DNA of 64,000 bases from contig NZ_LZSO01000008.1 of NCBI RefSeq assembly GCF_001665785.1, positions 434,001 to 498,000 on the forward strand, given 5' to 3'. This document shows positions 40,480 through 55,889 of this stretch, one piece after another. The translations under genes were made by a program, and so were the position numbers. Position 1 is the first letter of the stretch. Each line of letters begins with the position of its first letter. Under the pieces are notes generated by a model. The model was given only the letters and a program-made list of their open reading frames with translations. It was not told the origin of the DNA and made no database searches. This DNA comes from Mycolicibacterium peregrinum (GTDB lineage Bacteria; Actinomycetota; Actinomycetes; Mycobacteriales; Mycobacteriaceae).

Positions 40480-41361
40480 TCAGGCGAAGGCGTACCGCAC
40501 GACGACGGGCGCGTGGTCAGACAGCCGCGCGCCGGGTTCGGGTTCCTTGTCGACGGTCACCGACATGGCGGTCCGCGCGAGCCGCGGCGTGGCCAGGTGG
40601 TGATCGATGCGCCAGCCCACGTCCTTGACGAACGACTCGCCGGCCCAACTCCACCAGGACAACGGCCCGGGGCGGTCGCCGTGCAGCGTCCGCACCACGT
40701 CGACGAGCGTGCGCGGCCCGATCTGTGTGTCCAGCCAGGCGCGTTCCTCGGGGAGAAAGCCCTCCATCTTCTGTGCGGGCCGCCAATTGGTCACGTCGTG
40801 CGGAAGATGAGCGAGGTTCAGGTCTCCGAGCAGCAGGAACTCGCGACCCGCGTGAAGCGCCGCCCGGCGGTTCCGGCTCAGCTCGCGCGCGAACGCTCCG
40901 AGGAAGCGCATCTTCCGGTCGTACTTGGCGCCGCCGTCAGGCGTATCGCGCATGGTGCCGGGCCGCTGCAAGTGCGCGGGTAGGCCGCCCTTCGGCAGGT
41001 AGAGGCACGCCACGGTGAGGGGAACGTCCGCGAGGTCGACCTCGAGGTACCGGCCCTCGCGCGCATGGGCCCCGAGGCCCCGGCTGCGTGGCGGATGCGA
41101 GACCCAGGTCCGCACATCCGACGGTGCCTCGCGCGTCAGGATCGCGACGCCGTTGCGGCCCGGGATCGAGCCGCAGTCGATTGCCGCGCGATAGCCGTCG
41201 AACGCGCCGACCTCCTCGCGTGGGCAGCGCAACTCCTGCAGGGCCACCACGCCGAGCCCCCGCCCGGCGAGCCAGGCGTCGAAGCCGCGACGGCGTGCTG
41301 CCCGGATTCCGTTGACGTTGAACGTGGCAATGCCCAGCGGAGGGTCTGGAGTGTCAGGCAT
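40480..41361 (-). CDS. Exonuclease III / AP endonuclease-family protein
   Basis: A 293-residue member of the endonuclease/exonuclease/phosphatase family, ExoIII type. Catalytic landmarks: ATFNVNGIRAA, LQELRCPREE (metal Glu), GRNGVAILTR, LLGDLNLAHLPHDVTNW (Asp and Asn), GWRIDHHLAT and the terminal SDHAPVV with the catalytic His. The length fits XthA. It should cleave at abasic sites and trim 3' ends. ATG 41361 gives the normal N-terminus; the frame is open about 100 codons further upstream but that part is low-complexity and arginine-rich. It may be a second XthA beside a housekeeping copy elsewhere. Confidence 0.82.
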   Translation of the reverse strand: MPDTPDPPLGIATFNVNGIRAARRRGFDAWLAGRGLGVVALQELRCPREEVGAFDGYRAAIDCGSIPGRNGVAILTREAPSDVRTWVSHPPRSRGLGAHAREGRYLEVDLADVPLTVACLYLPKGGLPAHLQRPGTMRDTPDGGAKYDRKMRFLGAFARELSRNRRAALHAGREFLLLGDLNLAHLPHDVTNWRPAQKMEGFLPEERAWLDTQIGPRTLVDVVRTLHGDRPGPLSWWSWAGESFVKDVGWRIDHHLATPRLARTAMSVTVDKEPEPGARLSDHAPVVVRYAFA

Positions 41362-41561
41362 CTGGTGCTGGTGCTTCCGTTCGGAGTGCATCATGTGCGT
41401 CATCATCTTCGGCCCACGCGGTCCAAACAGTTCGTCCGATCCAGGGTGCAGCGTTTCGTCGGCGCCGGGCTTGTCGATGTGACATTCCGAAAGTCGCTGC
41501 GATTTCAGCTCAGTTCCGCGGGGCGCGCTCTTTGCGGCGGTGGTGGCACGTGGCAGCGTCG

Positions 41562-41948
41562 TCAGCCTTCGCGGGCCTGCTCCGCACGCAGTGCCTTCAA
41601 GCGACGCTCTTCGCGCAGCACGCTCTGGTAGCTCTCGCGTTCGGCGACCAGCCACTCCGGGTTCTCCTCGAGCAGCTGATTGATCTGCTCGGTCGTCAAT
41701 GCATCACCGACTCCGCCGCGCGAGAGACCGGCGATCGAGATGCCCAGCTTGGCTGCCACGAGATTCTTCGGGTGCGGACCGTTCTTGCGGAGATCCTTGA
41801 GCCACTGCGGCGGGTCGTCCTGCAAGGCGGCGAGCTCGGCGCGGGTGATCGCGTTCTCCTGGAACTCGGCAGGTGTCGCGGGCAAATAGACGTCCAGTTT
41901 CTTCGCCGCCGTGGCGGGTTTCATGGACTGCGCGTTTGGCCTGCTCAT
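41562..41948 (-). CDS. DUF5997-type small protein
   Basis: A 128-residue basic protein. MKPATAAKKLDVYLPATPAEFQ, then LAALQDDPPQWLKDLRKNGPHPKNLVAAKLGISIAGLSR and LTTEQINQLLEENPEWL match what I remember of the actinobacterial DUF5997 family. The KLGISIAGLSRGG segment looks like a small helix-turn-helix. It is divergent from the LysR effector-domain gene 28 bp away, an arrangement that recurs for this family in Actinobacteria. Possibly a DNA-binding partner of that protein; function unknown. Confidence 0.75.
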   Translation of the reverse strand: MSRPNAQSMKPATAAKKLDVYLPATPAEFQENAITRAELAALQDDPPQWLKDLRKNGPHPKNLVAAKLGISIAGLSRGGVGDALTTEQINQLLEENPEWLVAERESYQSVLREERRLKALRAEQAREG

Positions 41949-41976
41949 GGATTCAGCGTATCGGTAACCTGAGGCG

Positions 41977-42690
41977 GTGACCCCACAGTCCCTGACCCTC
42001 GGGTACGTCCCCGGCGGGACGCCTGCGAAGTGGGCCCGGATCTGGGCGGAGCGTCACCCCGAGGTTCGGCTGCAGTTGTCCGCGCTCGACGCGGCCGACG
42101 CGGCCGGTGCAGTGCGGGACGGCGGCGTCGACGTGGCGTTGCTCCGGCCGACCGCGGACATGTCCGGGCTGGCGGTCATCCCGCTCTACGAGGAGACCAC
42201 GGTGGCCGTGGTGCCGACGGATCACGTTCTCAGCGCCGCCGACGAGATCACCGCGGCGGACCTCGACGGCGAGCCAACGTTGCTCCCGCTCGACGATGTC
42301 GTGGCCTGGGCGGGCGCTCCCGGGGCCCCGCTCGACCATCGACCCGAGACCACCAAGGACGCAATAGAACTCGTTGCCGCCGGGATGGGCGTGCTCATCG
42401 TCCCGCAGTCGCTGGCACGGCTGCATCACCGCAAGGACCTCACGTATCGCCCGATCACCGACGCACCCACCTGTCCGGTGGTGCTGGCTTTCCCGGAAGG
42501 GGCGCAGTCGGAACTGGTCGAGGAATTCATCGGGATCGTGCGGGGCCGCAAAGCCAGTTCGTCGCGGGGACAGTCCGCGCCGGCACCGAAACGCACCGCA
42601 CGGGAGAAGACTCTCGCGAAGCAGGCCGCCCGCGCTGCTGCCGGCAAAGTCGCCCGCAAGCCGGGTCCGGGCAAGCGCGGGCGACGCTGA
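41977..42690 (+). CDS. LysR substrate-binding-domain protein without HTH
   Basis: A 237-residue protein that starts directly with the LysR effector-binding fold: LTLGYVPGGTPAKWARIWAERHPEVRL, VALLRPTADMSGLAVIPLYEETTVAVVP, then AIELVAAGMGVLIVPQSLA. The N-terminal helix-turn-helix found in LysR regulators is absent and no upstream coding sequence could supply it. A Lys/Arg-rich tail (residues about 185-237, ending PGKRGRR) is unusual and could bind nucleic acid. It starts at GTG, divergent from the DUF5997-type gene. Perhaps the two proteins share regulator functions (sensor here, HTH there); this is inference. Confidence 0.78.
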   Translation: MTPQSLTLGYVPGGTPAKWARIWAERHPEVRLQLSALDAADAAGAVRDGGVDVALLRPTADMSGLAVIPLYEETTVAVVPTDHVLSAADEITAADLDGEPTLLPLDDVVAWAGAPGAPLDHRPETTKDAIELVAAGMGVLIVPQSLARLHHRKDLTYRPITDAPTCPVVLAFPEGAQSELVEEFIGIVRGRKASSSRGQSAPAPKRTAREKTLAKQAARAAAGKVARKPGPGKRGRR

Positions 42691-43228
42691 CGAATCTGTG
42701 CAAAGCGGCGTGACCGGACCGGTGAAAGGTTGGCAAAGCCGTGGCGCCCGCCGGGGGCATCGGTGGGCATTCTGCCGTCGGCAAGATTCTTGAGGTTTGC
42801 CAATTGCGCAATTGTTTGTTTGTCTGGCGATTTTTGAGCCTGCTTGAATAACGGACGTACGTATGGGTTCGAGGGCTGCGATGCGTAATCTTTCACAGCG
42901 ACGGTGACGCTTTTCCGTTCAAAACCCTGGTTGTCGTCATTAGCTGTCCGGGTTGTACCCGAGAGGCCGGCATCCCGCGTGGTCGGACAACATCCAGCTC
43001 TGGCAGCGCTGCTGAGTGTTCCTTGTTGTGAATGGAATGTTTGCCATCAAGGGTGGAGCAATTGGACTGTCGTCATCGTCATTATTGTGTATGAATTGCC
43101 CAACGCAATTTTTCGCGAACGATGGATAGGGCACTAACTTCCACATTATTCTTCTCCGGTACGGGAGATTGGCGGGCCAGGTGTGACGGGTTTGGGGACC
43201 GTAGCCGCCGATTCTCGGGGGAGGAATC
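42691..43228 (+). other. AT-richer 0.5-kb upstream region of the NRPS gene
   Basis: 538 bp without a gene I can support. From about 42780 to 43170 the DNA is visibly richer in A and T than its surroundings, with runs such as TTGTTTGTTTG and GTCATCGTCATTATTGTG. It contains a 14-bp palindrome at 42801 and ends in GGGGGAGGAATC before the NRPS ATG. It presumably holds the NRPS promoter. Short open frames here (for example 42904-43137) look like chance. Confidence 0.5.
42801..42814. promoter_or_regulatory. 14-bp perfect palindrome upstream of the NRPS gene
   Basis: CAATTGCGCAATTG, a perfect palindrome in the AT-richer region 415 bp before the NRPS start. It could be a regulator site; the distance makes it weakly linked to the gene. 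Confidence 0.35.
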
Positions 43229-50944
<7,716 letters not shown>

Positions 50945-51011
50945 TGGGTTGTACCGAGGCGAGATTTGACAGTCCGGGAATTGCGGGCCACCTCGCACGG
51001 TTCGTGCACGT

Positions 51012-51365
51012 ATGACAGCCACCGGCGATGTAGCGTCTTTCGGCCCCAACGCGGCTGGATACGAGTGGAAATCGACTGCCGACGTCGAACCTGTCCAAGT
51101 GTTTCCCGGAATCACCGTCCGCCCACTCTGGCGGGGCGCCAACGGAGCCAAGGCGGCGATCACCACCATCGCGCCGGGGGCGGTCTGGGTCGGTCAAGAC
51201 CTGCATGACCCAGGGCCTGAAGAGGTCTACGTGGTTTCCGGTGTCTTCAACGACGGCGTCAACGACTACGCCGCGGGCACCTTCCTGCACGCCCCTGCCG
51301 GGTCGTGGCACGTACCGCAATCCACGGACGGGTGCGTGCTGTTCCTCTTCTACCCAGAAGGTTGA
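51012..51365 (+). CDS. Cupin-domain protein
   Basis: A 117-residue single-domain cupin, similar to the ChrR cupin-like group. GITVRPLWRGANGAKAAITTIAPGAVW, then DPGPEEVYVVSGVFNDGVNDYAAGTFLHAPAGSWHVP gives the two cupin motifs with Glu and His metal ligands. It starts 67 bp after the NRPS in the same direction, so co-transcription and a tailoring or isomerising role on the NRPS product are possible. Alternatively it is an unrelated stress-sensing cupin. It ends 3 bp from the convergent lipoprotein gene. Confidence 0.82.
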   Translation: MTATGDVASFGPNAAGYEWKSTADVEPVQVFPGITVRPLWRGANGAKAAITTIAPGAVWVGQDLHDPGPEEVYVVSGVFNDGVNDYAAGTFLHAPAGSWHVPQSTDGCVLFLFYPEG

Positions 51366-51368
51366 TGA

Positions 51369-51953
51369 TCAGGCGGGTAACGCCTTGAGGATCTCCGATG
51401 CCGCCCGTTTCCACGCGGCGATGTCGGGTGGTCCGGGGATGTTGCCGGCGACCAGCACCACGTTCGCCAGATACCTGTCGGTGGCTACCCGCATCACCGG
51501 GAAATGGCTTGGGCCCGTTATGGGTTCAATGACCACGCGTCGGCCGATGCCAGGAACGTCAGTGGCCCCCGGTTTACCGATGCCGGCCAGCAGCTGCTCG
51601 GTGATCACTCCGCTGGAGGGAGCCAGAACCTTTATCGATGCCGTGAACGACAGCACGCCGCCCGCGGAGGCGTAGTACTTGCAGCTACGTCCGATGGTCC
51701 CGTCGGTGTTGTTGATGTCGGTGTCCAGGCCGTCGTCGATTTCGACGCCTGAAAGGGCCGACATCTGCTCACCGGTGAGCAGACAGTCCGAAGGGAGGAC
51801 ACGCTCACGCCATTCCCCGGTGGACGCGCTTCGGGCATCGCTTCCGGCGACTGGTTGCCCCGTCACCAGGTGTGAACAGGCAGTGGCACATGCGAGTGCC
51901 CCGAGAGCCACAGCGAATCCGCATTTCCTGCCGAATGGACCTAGCGAAGGCAC
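51369..51953 (-). CDS. Secreted lipoprotein, DUF3558/PknH-sensor-like
   Basis: A 194-residue exported protein. The signal peptide has a basic start (GRKCG) and a hydrophobic core FAVALGALACATACS; the Cys residues at the end of this stretch are candidate lipidation sites, although the lipobox is not canonical. The mature part has DCLLTGEQMSALSGVEIDDG and SCKYYAS, with Cys pairs typical of mycobacterial DUF3558 or PknH-like extracellular sensor domains. I cannot decide between these families. Divergent from the GNAT gene by 84 bp. Confidence 0.7.
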   Translation of the reverse strand: MPSLGPFGRKCGFAVALGALACATACSHLVTGQPVAGSDARSASTGEWRERVLPSDCLLTGEQMSALSGVEIDDGLDTDINNTDGTIGRSCKYYASAGGVLSFTASIKVLAPSSGVITEQLLAGIGKPGATDVPGIGRRVVIEPITGPSHFPVMRVATDRYLANVVLVAGNIPGPPDIAAWKRAASEILKALPA

Positions 51954-52037
51954 GCTGCCACGCTATCTGACGGGCGGGTGTGGTGTAGCCGCCAAAAATC
52001 GATGGCTGTCACCAGGTTGTTCCATCAGGCTTGAAGC

Positions 52038-52868
52038 ATGCAGGCCCATCTACATCCGGCTCCGGCCGACTTCGAGCCGTCATCGCGGTCCGTGTACCAC
52101 CCGGATCCGGTGCTGTTCACCTTGGAGCTGACGACGCTACGCACGACGCCCTGGGCCGCCGAGCGAATCCTGTTGTCGGTCGCCCACGGCGATAGGGTCG
52201 CAGGCGCGGCGGTGCAGACGCTGGATTCGGTGCTGTTGGTGAACGGCCTGCCACCCGAGACTGCGATGACCGCGGCCCGGGCGCTGGTGGCGGCTGGGGC
52301 GAGCCTTGCGGGCGTGCGCGGAACACCTGCGACAGCCACGCCTTTCACGCAAGCGTGGCAGACGGTCACCGGTGTGCGGGCGAGTGAGTCCTCGCGCGAC
52401 GTGCTCTATCGACTGGGGGAGCTGAGTCCACCGAACGGGGTCGCCGGGGGATGGCGAACTGCGCAAACCAGGGACGCCGACACTGTCGTGCACTGGTTGA
52501 ACGAGTTCTTCGTCGAAGCATTCGGCGAGCCGTCGAACGTCGACGCGAGTCGGGCGATGCTCACCTCGATCGCCGATGCCGGTGACCGCATCCTGCTGTG
52601 GACGGTGGACGGAGAACCGGTCAGCATGGCGCGGGTGCGCGCAGCCGTCGTCGGCGCCTCCCGCATCGGCCCCGTCTATACCCCGCCCGAACACCGCGGC
52701 CACGGGTATGCGGCCGCGGTTACCGCCGCGGCTGCTCGGTCCGCGCGGCGCGACGGGGCACGCGAGGTGGTGTTGTTCGCCGATGCCGCCAATCCGGTGT
52801 CCAACCGGGTTTACCGGCGCATCGGGTTCGCGCCCGTCGCCGAGGACGTGCGGTACACGCTGGGCTGA
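52038..52868 (+). CDS. GNAT-family N-acetyltransferase
   Basis: A 276-residue protein. Its C-terminal half is a GNAT domain: VSMARVRAAVVGASRIGPVYTPPEHRGHGYAAAVTAAAAR contains beta-4, the acetyl-CoA pyrophosphate loop (RGHGYA) and alpha-3, followed by LFADAANPVSNRVYRRIGF. The N-terminal half resembles a degenerate second GNAT unit. Substrate unknown. It is convergent with the nitroreductase gene; 28 bp separate them. Possibly modifies the NRPS product, but nothing in the sequence proves a link. Confidence 0.82.
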   Translation: MQAHLHPAPADFEPSSRSVYHPDPVLFTLELTTLRTTPWAAERILLSVAHGDRVAGAAVQTLDSVLLVNGLPPETAMTAARALVAAGASLAGVRGTPATATPFTQAWQTVTGVRASESSRDVLYRLGELSPPNGVAGGWRTAQTRDADTVVHWLNEFFVEAFGEPSNVDASRAMLTSIADAGDRILLWTVDGEPVSMARVRAAVVGASRIGPVYTPPEHRGHGYAAAVTAAAARSARRDGAREVVLFADAANPVSNRVYRRIGFAPVAEDVRYTLG

Positions 52869-52896
52869 AACATGTGAAGCCTCTGCGAAAACGACG

Positions 52897-53565
52897 TCAC
52901 CGCCGAGGTCGTGCACCGCGGCCGTACGTGATGTCGGCGCGCTCGGGGTCCCACTGATTGCGGAAGACGACATCGGACAGCGGCCGACGCCGTACCGGCC
53001 CATGCTTGCCTCGTGGCCAGCCCACCACGATGTGTCCGGCGAGGAACCACTCGTCGGGGATGCCGATCGATTCCCGCAAGACCTTGTCGCCGTCGTAGGA
53101 GGCCCAGCTGGTGATGCATGCGCCCAATCCCTGGGCACGGGCTGCCAGGTAGAAGTTCTGCATGGCGGGGTAGATCGAGCCGCCCTGTAAGAACTCCGAC
53201 GAGAACTCATTCTTGAAGGCCGCGAACAACACCGAGGTGTATTCGCCGGCACGATCGTGCAACTCGTAGGTGGCGCGGTTGTTTCGCGCCGCGCGGCTCT
53301 GATCGTCCTCGGTGGGTCGTGACATACCGTAGATCGATTCGATTGATTGCAAAGCGATCTGGGCTGCTTCGGCCACCGCGGCGCGCTGTTCGGGGGCATC
53401 GAGGATGATGAAACGCCACAGCTGAGCGTTGGCTCCGTTGGGGGCCCAGGTGGCGGCCCGAAGACAGCGGTCGAGCGTCTCATCGTCGACAGGTTCATCG
53501 GTGAATCGTCGAATCGATCGAGCGGTGGACAGCGCTTCCCAGACATTGTCGGTTGGATCCGGCAT
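52897..53565 (-). CDS. Nitroreductase-family flavoprotein
   Basis: A 222-residue FMN-dependent nitroreductase. The family start TARSIRRFTDEPVDDETLDRCLRAATWAPNGANAQLWRF binds FMN, and the C-terminal AQGLGACITSWASY and PDEWFLAGHIVVGWP complete the fold. Such proteins reduce nitro or enone groups or act as dehydrogenases. ATG 53565 (MPDPTDNVW) is chosen as the usual N-terminus. It is divergent from an SDR gene, and an operator-like sequence shared with two P450 promoters lies between them. Confidence 0.85.
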   Translation of the reverse strand: MPDPTDNVWEALSTARSIRRFTDEPVDDETLDRCLRAATWAPNGANAQLWRFIILDAPEQRAAVAEAAQIALQSIESIYGMSRPTEDDQSRAARNNRATYELHDRAGEYTSVLFAAFKNEFSSEFLQGGSIYPAMQNFYLAARAQGLGACITSWASYDGDKVLRESIGIPDEWFLAGHIVVGWPRGKHGPVRRRPLSDVVFRNQWDPERADITYGRGARPRR

Positions 53566-53634
53566 CCCATTGGTGTACTCGACGTAGCCGTCGATGTCGA
53601 GTATCGCCGAACGTCTCGCTTGGACGGCAGGGCT

Positions 53635-53653
53635 GCTGTACGGTCGTATTGCA
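53635..53653. promoter_or_regulatory. Operator-like motif, copy 1
   Basis: GCTGTACGGTCGTATTGCA, with core TAC-GGTC-GTA, in the divergent promoter region between nitroreductase (-) and SDR (+). Two near-identical copies lie at 55827 and 61321. Confidence 0.6.
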
Positions 53654-53691
53654 TTTGGACATGTGTACAGCCGTGGATAGGAGTCGATGCT

Positions 53692-54462
53692 GTGAGCGAT
53701 AGGTTCTCGATGGAGGGGAAGGTTGCCGTCATCACCGGCGGCGGAACCGGAATCGGAAGGGCGTCGGCGCTGGTCCTGGCCCAGCACGGTGCGGACGTGG
53801 TGCTGGCCGGCCGTCGTCCTGATCCGCTCAAGGCGACCGCCACCGAGATCGAGGCGCTCGGTCGCCGCGCGCTGGTGGTGCCGACCGATGTGACGAACGC
53901 CGACGAGTGCAATGCACTGGTCGACACGACGCTCGCCGAGTTCGGCCGCCTCGACGTCTTGATGAACAACGCCGGTGGCGGCGAGACGAAGTCGCTGATG
54001 AAGTGGACGGACGAGGAGTGGCACCAGGTTCTGGATCTGAACCTCTCCAGTGCCTGGTACCTGTCGCGGGCCGCCGCGAAGCCGATGATCGCCCAGGGCA
54101 AGGGTTCGATCGTCAACATCTCCTCGGGGGCCAGCCTGCTGGCGATGCCGCAGGCGCCGGTGTACGCCGCAGCCAAGGCCGGCTTGAATAATCTCACCGG
54201 GTCGATGGCGGCAGCGTGGACGCGAAAAGGAGTGCGGGTCAACTGCATTGCGTGCGGTGCCATCCGGACCCCCGGCCTGGAAGCCGATGCGCAGCGACAG
54301 GGCTTCGATATCGACATGATCGGTAAGACCAACGGTTCGGGTCGCATCGCCGAACCCGACGAGATCGGTTACGGCGTCCTGTTCTTCGCCTCCGATGCCT
54401 CCAGCTACTGCTCCGGGCAGACGCTGTACATGCACGGCGGCCCCGGTCCGGCGGGTGTCTGA
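53692..54462 (+). CDS. Short-chain dehydrogenase/reductase
   Basis: A 256-residue classical SDR. Cofactor motif GGGTGIGRASALVL, NNAG, catalytic Ser in VNISSGASLL, YAAAK, and AGRRPDPLK after beta-2 (Arg suggests NADP). The GTG at 53692 follows AGGAG; the longer frame upstream overlaps the nitroreductase and is not real. Translationally close to the VOC gene (1-bp gap). It probably oxidises or reduces an alcohol/ketone in the second catabolic island. Confidence 0.87.
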   Translation: MSDRFSMEGKVAVITGGGTGIGRASALVLAQHGADVVLAGRRPDPLKATATEIEALGRRALVVPTDVTNADECNALVDTTLAEFGRLDVLMNNAGGGETKSLMKWTDEEWHQVLDLNLSSAWYLSRAAAKPMIAQGKGSIVNISSGASLLAMPQAPVYAAAKAGLNNLTGSMAAAWTRKGVRVNCIACGAIRTPGLEADAQRQGFDIDMIGKTNGSGRIAEPDEIGYGVLFFASDASSYCSGQTLYMHGGPGPAGV

Positions 54463-54463
54463 G

Positions 54464-54898
54464 ATGGGCGTGAGCATCAGTCACGTCGGGCTTCGGGTCC
54501 GCGACATCGACACCGTGAAAACGTTCTACGAGGCACTCGGATTCGCCGAGGTGCAGCGGATGACCGTCCCGGACAAGATGGCCGCAGGCCTGCTCGGGCT
54601 GGCCGAGCCGATCGGGTTCGAGGCGGTCTATCTGCAGAACGATGGGTTCGTGCTGCAGTTGCTGACTTTCTCGGGACATCCCGCTCCGGATGAGCCGCAG
54701 CGGACTATGGTTGGCGCCGGCCTCACCCACCTTTCGATCGCGGTAGACGACATCGCCGGCGCCCAAGCGGCGGTGCAGACCTCAGGTGGAGCTGTGGTCG
54801 CCGATCCAGGCGGCGGATTCGCCTGCATGGTCCGTGATCCCGAGGGGCAGCTGATCGAACTGATCCACTCGCGGGTGCGGCCGGTTCCGGCTGGTTGA
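54464..54898 (+). CDS. VOC-superfamily (glyoxalase/dioxygenase) protein
   Basis: A 144-residue vicinal-oxygen-chelate protein. Two beta-alpha-beta-beta-beta halves start with SISHVGLRVRDIDTVKTFYEALGF and LTHLSIAVDDIAGAQAAV. Metal ligands are probably the His of ISHVG, the His of LTHLS and the Glu of GQLIELIHS. The family includes glyoxalases, epimerases and extradiol dioxygenases; methylmalonyl-CoA epimerase-like chemistry is possible. Only one base separates the SDR stop from this ATG, so the two form an operon. A strong hairpin follows. Confidence 0.83.
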   Translation: MGVSISHVGLRVRDIDTVKTFYEALGFAEVQRMTVPDKMAAGLLGLAEPIGFEAVYLQNDGFVLQLLTFSGHPAPDEPQRTMVGAGLTHLSIAVDDIAGAQAAVQTSGGAVVADPGGGFACMVRDPEGQLIELIHSRVRPVPAG

Positions 54899-54914
54899 GT
54901 TTCGAGCGTGATGC

Positions 54915-54947
54915 GGCGGTGGTGTGTTGACGGCACACCACCGCCGT
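54915..54947. terminator. Strong hairpin between convergent VOC and LLM genes
   Basis: CGGCGGTGGTGTG (54915-54927) pairs perfectly with CACACCACCGCCG (54935-54947) around a 7-nt loop, 16 bp after the VOC stop and 7 bp before the end of the LLM gene. It can act on both strands. Confidence 0.75.
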
Positions 54948-54954
54948 TCTGGTC

Positions 54955-55800
54955 TTACCGCAGCTCGTCGACCATGGTTGCGTAGTTGTCCAGAAACTCC
55001 CACGTGGTGGACGGGTCGCCGCCCTTCTTGCGGCCGCCACCCAGCACAGCTCGGTTGAAGCCGAGATCGCGATAGCCGGCCAGCGTTTCCACAGTCGGAT
55101 TGCCCCAGGCCATGATCGTGAGATCGAGCGTGGACGGATCGCGACCGGCCTTTTCGGCTGTCCGCCGGAAATCGGCCAGGGCGGCACCCACGTCGCGGAA
55201 TGCGGCATCACCGGGGAGCCAGCCATCGGCCCAGCCCAGGCATTCCCGAATCGCCTTCGGTCCGGTGGCCGCAGCCAGCAGCGGCGGACGCCGGACGGGC
55301 TTGGGATAGGACCAGACCGGGGCGAAATCGTAGAACTCGCCGTGATGCTCGGACTCGTCGTCATCCCACAGCGTCGTTAGTGCAGCCACCATGTCGGCCA
55401 GTGCGCGATAGCGGTCGGCCCATTTCACCAGGCTCGACGTCTGCAGTTCGGCCCGCGCGCCGACCCCGACGCCGAGAACCACCCGCCCGTTGCTCAAATG
55501 GTCGAGGGTCGCGACTTCCTTTGCAAAGGTGAACAGTTCACGCTCCAGTGGCAATGCCACGGCGGTGCCGATGCGCAGCGTCTCGGTCGCCTGCGCAGCC
55601 GACAGCAGCGACAGAAATGGATCCAGGATCTGCTTCTGCGCGACGAGCAGGGCGGGGTGGAACTGGTGCGCAGCGGCCACTGGGATCTGCGGATGCTCAC
55701 CGACCCACAATGATTCGAAACCGCGTGACTCCAATTCCGGGCCCAGGATGGCCGGAGCGAGGTCTCGCGGGGTGTTCAGCGAGACGAATCCCAAATCCAT
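54955..55800 (-). CDS. F420-dependent LLM-class oxidoreductase
   Basis: A 281-residue luciferase-like enzyme of the mycobacterial F420 type. GFESLWVGEHPQIP, ETLRIGTAVALPLERELFTFAKEVATLDHLSNGRVVLGVGVGARAE and PPLLAAATGPKAIRECL are the conserved barrel segments. It is somewhat shorter than the other LLM proteins here. It is divergent from a P450 gene, and an operator-like motif copy lies between them. Probably works on an intermediate shared with that P450. Confidence 0.85.
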   Translation of the reverse strand: MDLGFVSLNTPRDLAPAILGPELESRGFESLWVGEHPQIPVAAAHQFHPALLVAQKQILDPFLSLLSAAQATETLRIGTAVALPLERELFTFAKEVATLDHLSNGRVVLGVGVGARAELQTSSLVKWADRYRALADMVAALTTLWDDDESEHHGEFYDFAPVWSYPKPVRRPPLLAAATGPKAIRECLGWADGWLPGDAAFRDVGAALADFRRTAEKAGRDPSTLDLTIMAWGNPTVETLAGYRDLGFNRAVLGGGRKKGGDPSTTWEFLDNYATMVDELR

Positions 55801-55826
55801 GACTCTCCTTTGGGCCGATTTCGGAT

Positions 55827-55845
55827 GCTGTACGATCGTACTGCA
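55827..55845. promoter_or_regulatory. Operator-like motif, copy 2
   Basis: GCTGTACGATCGTACTGCA; its centre GTACGATCGTAC is a perfect 12-bp palindrome. It lies between the LLM gene (-) and P450 gene (+). Matches copy 3 at 61321 in GATGCTGTACGA-CGTA including the flanking GAT. Confidence 0.65.
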
Positions 55846-55889
55846 CCGGCCGCCTCGGCGGCGATGAACAGCCCGAGGAGCGCATCCGG

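Noticed and set aside
40219..40983. 254-codon plus-strand frame over the gene remnants and the exonuclease III gene
   Set aside because: Different frame from the phosphoesterase and VOC remnants and antisense to the exonuclease catalytic motifs.
42904..43137. 77-codon plus-strand frame upstream of the NRPS
   Set aside because: No clear ribosome binding site, no family resemblance; the hydrophobic tail is likely chance in AT-richer DNA.
53566..53610. TACTCGAC/GTCGAGTA inverted repeat upstream of the nitroreductase start
   Set aside because: 8-bp arms without a second copy elsewhere; kept below the three-copy motif at 53635 in reliability.
52137..54347. 736-codon minus-strand frame over GNAT, nitroreductase and SDR genes
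   Set aside because: Low-complexity Ser/Arg/Pro-rich product, antisense or out of frame to three well-supported genes.
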